NCBI GenBank assembly: GCA_013694495.1
Contig: JACDCH010000563.1
Location: 1 to 5,797, forward strand
Direction: 5' to 3'
DNA: 5,797 bases
Source: Acidimicrobiia bacterium
Lineage (GTDB): Bacteria; Actinomycetota; Acidimicrobiia; Acidimicrobiales; JACDCH01
This document shows, in pieces, positions 1 to 4,600 of the stretch. Position 1 is the first letter of the stretch. Every line of letters starts with the position of its first letter. A program made the translations under genes and the position numbers. A model generated the notes under the pieces. That model was not told the DNA's origin. It saw nothing but the letters and a program-made list of their open reading frames with translations, and made no database searches.

Positions 1-1
1 G

Positions 2-334
2 GTGAACCATGCCGCCGGTCCTGCAGGCCAGGGTCGCGAGGGGTGGAAGCAGATCGTCGGGGTGATCGAAGACGACCTCGGCGACGACTTCACCGTCGAG
101 AACCACCACCTCATCGCCGAGGGCGAATTCGTCGCTCACCACATGACTCTGCATGGCACGCATCGAGGATCGACCATGCCGCTGCTGGCTGGCGCGCAGC
201 CGACGGGCGCCGCGGTTTCGTGGACCTACATGCACGTCTGGCGCGTCGTTGAGGGCCGGATCGTCGAGCACTGGGCCTGCAGAGATGACGTCGGGCTGCT
301 TCGCCAAGTCGGGGCGTGGCCGCCGTCGACCTGA
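2..334 (+). CDS. SnoaL-like / ester cyclase family protein (5' end outside window)
   Basis: The visible 110 residues read as the C-terminal two thirds of a SnoaL-like (NTF2-fold) protein, a family that includes polyketide cyclases and many uncharacterised small enzymes. Features seen are an N-H-A-A start followed by G-R-E-G-W near residues 11-15, the strand segment LIAEGEFVAHHMTLHGTHRG near residues 37-56, and the typical C-terminal block HVWRVVEGRIVEHWACRDD followed by GLLRQVGAW. The His/Asp-rich pocket (H47, H48, H51, H54, H90, D94, D95) fits the family's general acid/base cavity, but the substrate cannot be told. The GTG at position 2 aligns with an internal V-N/D-H-A-A position in relatives, so it is probably not the true start and the gene continues to the left. 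It ends in TGA and converges with the toxin gene. A generic SnoaL-domain protein of unknown substrate is the safest reading. Confidence 0.85.
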   Translation: MNHAAGPAGQGREGWKQIVGVIEDDLGDDFTVENHHLIAEGEFVAHHMTLHGTHRGSTMPLLAGAQPTGAAVSWTYMHVWRVVEGRIVEHWACRDDVGLLRQVGAWPPST

Positions 335-377
335 GACCCAGCGTGACCATCAGCCCGAACGTTCGGAAGGGGGTCTC
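333..377. terminator. Nested inverted repeats between convergent genes, candidate bidirectional terminator
   Basis: A perfect 7-bp inverted repeat GAGACCC (333-339) / GGGTCTC (371-377) encloses a perfect 12-bp palindrome CCGAACGTTCGG (355-366). It lies just past the SnoaL-like stop, and the only other gene pointing here is the toxin on the minus strand, so a two-way terminator is the natural reading. There is no T-run on either side, which is usual in high-GC actinobacteria. A DNA-binding site built on the 12-bp palindrome is the alternative. Confidence 0.35.
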
Positions 378-430
378 GCGACGGATTCTCAGACGCCGGG
401 CCCGAGGACCGCGCCGTCACCTGAGGGTCG

Positions 431-450
431 GCTGATAGCCCGCGATCAGC
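431..450 (-). terminator. Hairpin over the toxin stop codon
   Basis: GCTGAT (431-436) pairs perfectly with ATCAGC (445-450) around an 8-nt loop. On the minus strand this hairpin includes the toxin stop codon (448-446), so it would form at the very 3' end of the toxin-antitoxin transcript. It could terminate transcription or protect the mRNA end. No T-run follows. Confidence 0.3.
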
Positions 451-721
451 GGAGCCGGTAGATGTCGCTTCGATGGTCGATGGCCAGAATCCTCACGAGG
501 TAGAGCTGACCGTCGATCGCATAGACGACTCGAAAGTCGCCTCGCCGAGCGCTGTGCTTGCGTTCCAGGTCGAACCGAAGGGCTCGCCCGGCCCGATGCG
601 GATTCTCGGCCAGCCCGCCGTACGCGAACTCGATGCAGGCGGTTGCGATCTTCTCGGGCAGACGATCGAGTGAGCGGAGTGCGCTCGATGCCCACTCGAC
701 GTCGAATGGCTCCGAGGTCAC
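446..721 (-). CDS. RelE/ParE-family toxin of a type II toxin-antitoxin pair
   Basis: A 91-residue protein, the usual length for RelE/ParE-fold toxins. RelE members cut mRNA in the ribosomal A site and ParE members inhibit gyrase. The fold markers are visible: an N-terminal V-E-W-A-S-S-A-L-R segment, helix LRSLDRLPEKIATACIEFAY, then K-H-S-A-R-R-G-D-F-R-V-V-Y (55-67), Y-L-V-R-I-L-A-I (74-81), and the C-terminal H-R-S-D-I-Y-R (83-89). The R-G-D-F-R-V-V-Y and H-R-x-D-I-Y blocks are typical of the RelE branch in actinobacteria, so an mRNA interferase is favoured over a gyrase poison. The GTG start at 721 was chosen because GTGA (721-718) overlaps the antitoxin TGA, a standard translational-coupling layout, and there is no clear Shine-Dalgarno of its own. 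All core motifs are intact, so it looks functional. Confidence 0.9.
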   Translation of the reverse strand: MTSEPFDVEWASSALRSLDRLPEKIATACIEFAYGGLAENPHRAGRALRFDLERKHSARRGDFRVVYAIDGQLYLVRILAIDHRSDIYRLR

Positions 722-1002
722 CGGTTCGTGATGCGAGCCAGTGCCTGGTCCCGGGTGAGGCGTTCGGCGCGGCCGGCGGCGACGTCGTCGGCGCCCTCGA
801 CGATTGCGTCTCGCAGCGTCGTGTTGCTCAGGATCGCGAGCGTCTCCTCCAGTGACTCGAGATCGTCCACGTTGAGCATCACGGCCGCAGGTTGTCCGTG
901 CTTGGTCACGACGACTCGGCCATGCTCGCGCTCGAGCTTGTCGACGACCTCGGACAACCGGTTCTTCACGTCCGCCAGGGAGAGATGTTCGCTCAACGCC
1001 AT
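718..1002 (-). CDS. Phd/YefM-family antitoxin
   Basis: A 94-residue protein that neutralises the downstream RelE-like toxin and, as in other Phd/YefM antitoxins, should bind its own promoter through its N-terminal half. The N-terminal domain is characteristic: LSLADVKNRLSEVVDKLE (7-24) is the first DNA-contacting helix region, VVVTKHGQPAAVMLNVDDL (30-48) is the conserved T-K-H/N-G-x-P-A-A-V strand pair, and LEETLAIL (51-58) follows. The rest (DAIVEGADDVAAGRAERLTRD and on) is the charged toxin-binding tail. The ATG at 1002 matches the usual family start a few residues before L-A-D-V-K-N-R. The reading frame stays open upstream, but that extension lacks family similarity. No Shine-Dalgarno precedes the ATG, so a leaderless transcript is likely. 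It is the first gene of a two-gene operon with a 4-nt overlap. Confidence 0.92.
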   Translation of the reverse strand: MALSEHLSLADVKNRLSEVVDKLEREHGRVVVTKHGQPAAVMLNVDDLESLEETLAILSNTTLRDAIVEGADDVAAGRAERLTRDQALARITNR

Positions 1003-1021
1003 GGCTAGAAGTATGGCTAGA
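1001..1021 (-). promoter_or_regulatory. Direct repeat and candidate leaderless promoter/operator of the TA operon
   Basis: The 9-bp sequence ATGGCTAGA (plus strand) occurs at 1001-1009 and again at 1013-1021, exactly 12 bp apart. The first copy includes the antitoxin start codon. On the minus strand CATACT (1015-1010) lies between the copies and resembles a -10 element. Transcription starting about 7 nt later would begin at or next to the ATG, matching the absence of a ribosome binding site. A repeat pair overlapping -10 and start is what an autoregulating Phd-type antitoxin would need. The -35 region is not convincing. Confidence 0.4.
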
Positions 1022-1142
1022 TCCTGGGCGGTCGGGCCGGCGGTACCGGTTGCGCCGGCGGGCGGGGTGCACTGCACGACGACGTCGGGTAGCCGGCGAT
1101 GCGGGGAGCCACGATCGCCGTCAACCAAGGGCGCGGCGGGCC

Positions 1143-1161
1143 CTCCGACGGTCGGAGCTCC
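1143..1161 (-). terminator. Overlapping inverted repeats, candidate terminator
   Basis: CTCCGAC (1143-1149) and GTCGGAG (1151-1157) form a perfect 7+7 inverted repeat, able to form a 6-bp stem with a 3-nt loop in RNA. Overlapping it is the 8-bp palindrome GGAGCTCC (1154-1161). It lies just downstream, on the minus strand, of the second stop codon (1171-1169) after the PPOX gene, a position that would suit a terminator for an extended PPOX transcript. There is no T-run. Confidence 0.3.
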
Positions 1162-1168
1162 AAACCGA

Positions 1169-1318
1169 TCAGCCGATCTCGATGTCGTCGCCGTCCTCGA
1201 CGTCGGTGAAGGTGCTGTCGTCGGTGAGCTCCTCCGCCGTGATGGACTCGAGGAGCTCGCTGCACGTTCCCGCGTCATCGTCGTTGCCGACGACGGCGAC
1301 GCTGTCGGGCGGTCGAGG
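1169..1318 (-). pseudogene. Acidic 49-codon coding-like tail in frame after the PPOX stop
   Basis: Immediately after the PPOX TGA (1321-1319) the same frame runs 49 codons to a second TGA (1171-1169). The codons look coding: almost all end in G or C, apart from the first two and two in the middle. The peptide is highly acidic, about a third Asp/Glu, with segments such as VVGNDDDAGTCSELLESI and TFTDVEDGDDIEIG. There is no ATG, GTG, TTG or CTG in frame, so it cannot start by itself. It is either a readthrough extension, a former C-terminus cut off by a nonsense change, the remnant of a separate gene, or an assembly error. I do not recognise the peptide. Confidence 0.4.
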
Positions 1319-1750
1319 TCAGGCGAGCTTCGAGTAGTCGACGGTCCACCAGCGGCCGGGGCGCATCGAGAACTTGAGGCTCTCGTGGTCGTTCGAGCTC
1401 GCGACGTAGAGGTCGCCCAGCTCCGCACCGAAGTAGCGGTGCGCCATCGGGCGCTGGTCGGCCTCGACGTCGGCGGGGGCGACGTCGACGATCGGTCCCT
1501 CGACGCTGACGTACTTGTAGAAGGGAGGCTCCTCCGTCTGCGCGCAGAGGCTGAAGCGTCGGGCCGCGGTCAGGAGCTTGCCCTTCACCGAGTCGGCGCC
1601 GGTGATGACGGAGACCAGGCCGCCGGGCTCGTAGGCGTACCAGATCGGGACGGTCAACGGCGGCCCGTCACGCCGCTCGATGGAGATCACGCCGACGTGC
1701 ACCCCCGCGAGGAACGCCTGTCGCTCTTCGTCGCTCATGGCCAAGGACAT
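1319..1750 (-). CDS. PPOX-class (pyridoxamine 5'-phosphate oxidase fold) flavin/F420-binding protein
   Basis: A 143-residue split-beta-barrel protein. The N-terminal half is characteristic of the PPOX group common in actinobacteria: M-S-D-E-E-R-Q-A-F-L (5-14), H-V-G-V-I-S-I (18-24), the strand G-P-P-L-T-V-P-I-W-Y-A-Y-E-P-G-G (29-44), then I-T-G-A-D-S-V-K-G-K-L-L (49-60), whose S-x-K segment usually contacts the cofactor phosphate, and Y-K-Y-V-S-V-E-G-P-I-V (78-88). The family binds FMN or coenzyme F420 and reduces varied small molecules. The sequence does not settle which cofactor or substrate applies. I chose ATG at 1750 (M-S-L-A-M-S-D-E-E), as relatives begin this way. ATG at 1738 or GTG at 1774 are alternatives, and none has a clear Shine-Dalgarno. 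It is divergent from the VOC gene with about 63 bp between starts. The unusual point is the in-frame acidic tail beyond its TGA. Confidence 0.85.
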   Translation of the reverse strand: MSLAMSDEERQAFLAGVHVGVISIERRDGPPLTVPIWYAYEPGGLVSVITGADSVKGKLLTAARRFSLCAQTEEPPFYKYVSVEGPIVDVAPADVEADQRPMAHRYFGAELGDLYVASSNDHESLKFSMRPGRWWTVDYSKLA

Positions 1751-1813
1751 CGGCGCAGCGTGGCACGCCCGCACCCACCGATGAGTCGCGAGTTCCCGCG
1801 CCGTCTCTCGGGC

Positions 1814-2194
1814 ATGACAACGCCCACCCCCACCTTCACCGGTGTCACGACGGTCGCGATCCCGGTCTCCGACCAGGACCGCTCGAAGGAGCTCTACGAG
1901 AAGCTCGGTTTCGAGACCCGCTTCGACGCCGACCTCGGCGGCGGTTTCCGCTGGATCGATCTCGCGCCTCCCGGCGCGGACACGTCGATCTCGCTGGTGG
2001 CGAGCGGCGACGAGCTGCCGACCGGGATCGACACCGGGATCCGCCTCGTCACGAACGACGCCCGGGGGGCCCGTGAGGAGCTGATCGCCCTCGGCCTCGA
2101 CGTCGGGGAGCTGCTCGATTGGGACACCGCTCCGCTGATGTTCACATTCGTCGACCCGGACGGGAACCGCCTCTACGCGGTCGAGCCGTCCTGA
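1814..2194 (+). CDS. VOC (glyoxalase/bleomycin-resistance/dioxygenase fold) family protein
   Basis: A 126-residue single-domain vicinal-oxygen-chelate protein. The two beta-alpha-beta-beta-beta halves are visible: V-T-T-V-A-I-P-V-S-D-Q-D-R-S-K-E-L-Y (11-28) and L-G-F-E-T-R-F-D (31-38) with a G-G-G-F-R-W-I-D-L strand, then T-G-I-R-L-V-T-N-D (74-82), A-R-E-E-L-I-A-L-G (86-94), and the hallmark F-V-D-P-D-G-N-R-L-Y-A-V-E (112-124). The Glu at 124 is at the usual C-terminal metal-ligand position, but the first-strand His of classical glyoxalase I is replaced (T-V-A-I-P-V). The protein is therefore more likely a binding or resistance-type or unassigned VOC member than a lactoylglutathione lyase. 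ATG at 1814 fits the family length. An in-frame ATG at 1781 would add 11 residues. No strong ribosome binding site precedes either. The gene converges on the NuoF-like gene. Confidence 0.85.
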   Translation: MTTPTPTFTGVTTVAIPVSDQDRSKELYEKLGFETRFDADLGGGFRWIDLAPPGADTSISLVASGDELPTGIDTGIRLVTNDARGAREELIALGLDVGELLDWDTAPLMFTFVDPDGNRLYAVEPS

Positions 2195-2373
2195 GCGTCG
2201 GACTCGGCGCCCTCGGTCGCGAACCCGGTGACCGGCTGCTTGCAGGAGGGGTACGACTCGGACGAGCCGACTCCATCCTGGCCGAGGTGCTGCTGTGCTG
2301 GCGCTGGTCGGCGGCCGCCGAACGACCGACGTCGGTCTGGTCCTCGGTGAACGTGCCGCGCGGCAGCCCCGCG
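2173..2373 (-). pseudogene. Coding-like stretch downstream of the NuoF-like gene, apparent frame switch near 2280
   Basis: After the NuoF TGA (2376-2374), coding-type codon use continues on the minus strand but not in one frame. From about 2375 to about 2276 the frame reading G-T-F-T-E-D-Q-T-D-V-G-R has the best third-position G/C. From 2280 to the TAG at 2175-2173 the NuoF frame itself becomes strongly coding-like (35 codons, ending Y-P-S-C-K-Q-P-V-T-G-F then E-G-A-E-S-D-A-Q-D-G). Neither part has a convincing start codon. The end overlaps the convergent VOC gene by 22 bp. It could be a frameshifted small gene, a decayed C-terminal extension, or chance in GC-rich DNA. I do not recognise the peptide. 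Confidence 0.3.
2324..2337. repeat. Perfect 14-bp palindrome between convergent VOC and NuoF-like genes
   Basis: GACCGAC followed directly by GTCGGTC makes a perfect 14-bp palindrome about 37 bp past the NuoF-like stop and 130 bp past the VOC stop. As RNA it could form a short stem with a 4-nt loop. A terminator element or a dimeric repressor site are both possible. The core CCGAC/GTCGG resembles the CCGACCGGTCGG palindrome upstream of the NuoF-like gene. Confidence 0.35.
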
Positions 2374-3876
2374 TCAGGCGCCCGCCACCCCGCCGGCTTC
2401 GTCGGCGCGGGCGGCCTCACGGTTCTCGTCGAGGCGGTCGGCCGGGGCCTGACCGGAGTACTCCTCGTCGTAGGTCCAGTCCGGCTGCTTGTCGGCGTGG
2501 CGCTCGTCGACCACGGCCGTGCCGTCGTCGATGTCGAGCAGTTCGGCGACGACCATCGGCTCCTGCGGCGCGGCCTCGCCGGCGAGGTGGGCCGCGACCT
2601 CGTCGCCGAACCGGTCGAGGAGGCTGGCCACGACGACCTGCTGCTGGGTGGCCAGGTAGCAGCGGGCTCCGTCGGTGACGGTGGCGAGCCGGTCGCGGAT
2701 CTCGGCCACGTCGCGCTCCTCGGCCTCGGAGCGGGCGAGACGCCCGAGGAGGGCGGCGATGGCCAGGCCGTCCTGCTTGCACGGGGTGCACTGCCCGCAC
2801 GACTCGACGGCCAGGAAGCGGGACACGCCACCGGCCGCGGCGACGAGGTCCTGGTCGTCGGCCACGACGATGAACCCGGCCGAGCCGAGGCCGCTGCCGG
2901 CCGCCTGCATCGCCTCGTAGGTGAGGGGCGTGTCCAGCGCGGCGGCAGGGATGAACGCGTTGGCGACGCCGGACACGACGGCCTTCGTCGTGCGCTTCAG
3001 CGCCGACCCGCCGCCGATGGCCTCGATGGCGGCCCGCAACGTCGTGCCCATGGCCACCTCGCCCACGCCGGCCCGGACGGTGGCGCCGCTGACCGTGCAG
3101 ACGATCGTGCCCGGCGACTCGTCGGTGCCGAGCTCGCGGAACCACGCCGCGCCCCGGGCGACGATGGCGGGGACGTTGGCGAGCGTCTCGACGTTGTTGA
3201 CGAGCGCCGGCGGGGCCTCGGACTGGCCGCCGGGTCCGGCCATCTCCGCCTCGGCCGCCAGACCCGTCTCGTCGACGTTGTCGACCGCCTCCGCTTCGTC
3301 GGCGTCGCCGACTCCCCTCCGGAACGGCGGGGCGAGTCGGGGGAACGGCCCCCGGCCGCTGATGACCTCGAGCAGCGCGGTCTCCTCGCCGTAGAGGTAC
3401 TCCTCGGGCCCTTCGAGCACCTCGATCGCGACCGGACCGGCCCCGTCGTCGCGCTCGAACTCGGCGACCGCGGCCCGCAGTCGTGCGAGGGCGGGCCCGG
3501 CGCTGGCCTTCATCCCGAACACGACGCGGTCGGCGCCGACGACGTGAGCGGCGATCAGGGCCCCCTCGACCACCTGGAAGGGGTTGTTCGCCAGGATCGT
3601 CCGGTCCTTGAACGTGCCCGGCTCGCCCTCGGCAGCGTTCACCACGACCGTCGCTCCCTCCATGCTGGCCCGGTTCTCCCAGACTGTGCGCCACTTCGTG
3701 CCGGTGGGGAACCCGCCGCCGCCGCGGCCGCGGAGGCCCGAGGCCTCGAGCTCGCCGATGATCGTCTCGGGATCGCTGGCCCGGGCTGCGTCGAGGCCGG
3801 CGCACCCACCCGCGTCGCGGTACTCGGCGAGCGTCCCAACGGGCTCGGGGGACAGGACCCGGTTCACCAGCGTCAT
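2374..3876 (-). CDS. Stand-alone NuoF-like NADH:FMN/4Fe-4S oxidoreductase subunit
   Basis: A 500-residue protein of the complex I 51-kDa (NuoF) family, which takes hydride from NADH to FMN and passes electrons to a 4Fe-4S cluster. Visible motifs: the Gly-rich NADH/FMN segment L-R-G-R-G-G-G-G-F-P-T-G-T-K-W (48-62), A-E-G-E-P-G-T-F-K-D-R (82-92), E-E-Y-L-Y-G-E-E-T-A-L-L-E (158-170), A-L-V-N-N-V-E-T-L-A-N-V-P (224-236), a SLBB-like segment around 255-300, and cluster ligands C360, C363 and C366 in E-S-C-G-Q-C-T-P-C-K plus C406. All four cysteines are present. A 37-residue segment (186-222), rich in Asp/Glu/Ala, replaces the normally much shorter link after L-A-P-P-F. There is no NuoE (24-kDa) or other Nuo gene here, so a role outside complex I is likely, with an unknown acceptor. 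The ATG at 3876 has no Shine-Dalgarno but follows a -10-like TACGTT. It lies downstream of the hemerythrin gene on the same strand. Confidence 0.9.
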   Translation of the reverse strand: MTLVNRVLSPEPVGTLAEYRDAGGCAGLDAARASDPETIIGELEASGLRGRGGGGFPTGTKWRTVWENRASMEGATVVVNAAEGEPGTFKDRTILANNPFQVVEGALIAAHVVGADRVVFGMKASAGPALARLRAAVAEFERDDGAGPVAIEVLEGPEEYLYGEETALLEVISGRGPFPRLAPPFRRGVGDADEAEAVDNVDETGLAAEAEMAGPGGQSEAPPALVNNVETLANVPAIVARGAAWFRELGTDESPGTIVCTVSGATVRAGVGEVAMGTTLRAAIEAIGGGSALKRTTKAVVSGVANAFIPAAALDTPLTYEAMQAAGSGLGSAGFIVVADDQDLVAAAGGVSRFLAVESCGQCTPCKQDGLAIAALLGRLARSEAEERDVAEIRDRLATVTDGARCYLATQQQVVVASLLDRFGDEVAAHLAGEAAPQEPMVVAELLDIDDGTAVVDERHADKQPDWTYDEEYSGQAPADRLDENREAARADEAGGVAGA

Positions 3877-3883
3877 GTCGGCG

Positions 3884-3889
3884 AACGTA
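3884..3889 (-). promoter_or_regulatory. -10-like element for a leaderless NuoF-like transcript
   Basis: On the minus strand TACGTT (3889-3884) matches the actinobacterial TAnnnT -10 pattern. A start about 7 nt further on would fall at the ATG (3876), and no ribosome binding site is present, so the mRNA is probably leaderless. An 18-bp spacer upstream lies CGGACC (3913-3908), a weak -35 that is itself part of the inverted-repeat cluster. Confidence 0.35.
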
Positions 3890-3897
3890 CCCCGACC

Positions 3898-3952
3898 CGG
3901 ACCGGGGGGTCCGCTCGGACCGACCGGTCGGGCGGCTCCCTCCGGTCGGAGG
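3898..3952. repeat. Cluster of overlapping inverted repeats between hemerythrin and NuoF-like genes
   Basis: Within 55 bp there are four perfect inverted repeats: CGGACC (3898-3903) with GGTCCG (3908-3913) around GGGG; the same GGTCCG with CGGACC (3916-3921) around CT; the 12-bp palindrome CCGACCGGTCGG (3920-3931); and CCTCCG (3939-3944) with CGGAGG (3947-3952). The central GGTCCG can pair with either neighbour, so two structures exclude each other. The leftmost elements overlap the presumed -35 of the NuoF-like gene, and the rightmost hairpin sits 9 bp past the hemerythrin stop. They may be a terminator plus operator, or an attenuator-like switch. Confidence 0.45.
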
Positions 3953-3960
3953 AACCGCGG

Positions 3961-4530
3961 CTAGCTGGCCTTGCGGAGGAGCGTCTTCTCGACCACCTTG
4001 CGGGCGGTCGAGACGGCGCGGTCGAGGACGGCCATCGGCAGCCCGAGGATGACGTTGAACGGCGGCTGGTCGGAGGCGAAGGGGTGAGGCCGCGTCGGGC
4101 CGACCTTCCGCAGCTGCTCGGCCTGCTCGGCCATCGCTTCCAGCTCCGGGGTCTTCAGCGTCTGGCGGGCGACCTCGAAGAGCCCACCGTCGCCTTCCTC
4201 CTCCTCGACGTGGTGGCGCACGTTCTCGATGACGACCTGCATCTTGGCCCGGAAGCGCTCGGCGTTCGGGGGCATCTTCTCGAGCTCGGCGAGGATGGCC
4301 TTGACGGCGTGGTGCTCCTCGAGGGCCTCGAGCACGTCGTCGGTGGCGGCCTCCCGCAGCGCCGGGTAGAGCGTCTGCTCCTCGATCTCGGCGTGGATGG
4401 CGAGCTGCTCGAGGATGAGGTCGCGCACTCGGCCGAGCTCGGCCGTGTCGTCCGCCGCCGCCTTCTCGAAGCGCTTGAAGAGGTCATCGACGTTGCGATG
4501 ATCGGTGGTCAGCACGGAGATGATGTTCAT
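3961..4530 (-). CDS. Hemerythrin HHE-domain protein
   Basis: A 189-residue four-helix protein with a non-haem di-iron site, expected to bind O2 or sense/scavenge NO and redox state in the cytoplasm. Ligand motifs are in order: H11 in T-T-D-H-R-N-V-D-D-L-F, H46-x3-E50 in I-H-A-E-I-E-E-Q-T-L-Y-P, H73/H74 in E-E-H-H-A-V-K, and H106/H107-x3-E110/E111 in V-R-H-H-V-E-E-E-E-G. The first about 140 residues are the HHE domain. Residues 145-189 are a tail beginning R-P-H-P and ending in an amphipathic, basic helix (V-L-D-R-A-V-S-T-A-R-K-V-V-E-K), often seen in actinobacterial members and possibly for membrane or partner contact. The ATG at 4530 follows a purine stretch GCGGAGG that is very close (2 nt), so its strength is uncertain. 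It lies 67 bp after the amidase gene and 84 bp before the NuoF-like gene, all on the same strand. Confidence 0.93.
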   Translation of the reverse strand: MNIISVLTTDHRNVDDLFKRFEKAAADDTAELGRVRDLILEQLAIHAEIEEQTLYPALREAATDDVLEALEEHHAVKAILAELEKMPPNAERFRAKMQVVIENVRHHVEEEEGDGGLFEVARQTLKTPELEAMAEQAEQLRKVGPTRPHPFASDQPPFNVILGLPMAVLDRAVSTARKVVEKTLLRKAS

Positions 4531-4581
4531 GGCCTCCGCCGCTACCCGCCGGTCACCGCCCCAAACGGGACGAGGGCGACT

Positions 4582-4600
4582 TGACCCCTCCGGTGGGTCA
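4582..4600 (-). terminator. Hairpin across the amidase stop codon
   Basis: TGACCC (4582-4587) and GGGTCA (4595-4600) are a perfect 6-bp inverted repeat around 7 nt. The second arm contains the amidase stop codon (4600-4598). In the minus-strand RNA this would form at the 3' end of the amidase message, before the hemerythrin start. It lacks a T-run, so it may attenuate rather than end transcription. Confidence 0.35.

Larger units (their letters stand above)
1003..1318. other. 316-bp stretch without a conventional gene
   Basis: This stretch lies between the antitoxin start and the PPOX stop. Its left half (about 1022-1168) holds the TA promoter region and inverted repeats, and open frames there have mixed codon quality. 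A short minus-strand frame ending in TAG at 1019-1017 is proline/arginine rich and unconvincing. The right half (1169-1318) holds a strongly coding-like acidic tail described separately. No RNA gene or mobile-element end is visible. Confidence 0.6.

Noticed and set aside
355..366. CCGAACGTTCGG as a LexA/SOS box
   Set aside because: The actinobacterial SOS box needs a 4-nt spacer between CGAAC and GTTCG. Here the arms abut, and the site lies downstream of a gene end and not at a promoter.
1017..1265. Minus-strand 82-codon open frame ending before the antitoxin
   Set aside because: It is arginine/histidine/proline-rich with poor third-position G/C in its first half and no recognisable family. 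Across 1172-1265 the competing acidic frame is better.
728..1813. Plus-strand open frame upstream of the VOC gene, joined in frame to it
   Set aside because: It runs antisense through the antitoxin and PPOX genes. Only the part from the ATG at 1814 (or 1781) has VOC-fold similarity.
2374..3876. Assigning the NuoF-like gene to a complex I (nuo) operon
   Set aside because: No nuoE, nuoG or membrane subunit genes lie nearby, and the protein carries a non-classical insertion, so a stand-alone role is more likely.
2119..4584. Very long plus-strand open frame (821 codons) antisense to the NuoF-like and hemerythrin genes
   Set aside because: It mirrors the codons of real minus-strand genes. Its composition is that of an antisense shadow in GC-rich DNA, it matches no family, and the opposing genes have complete motifs.
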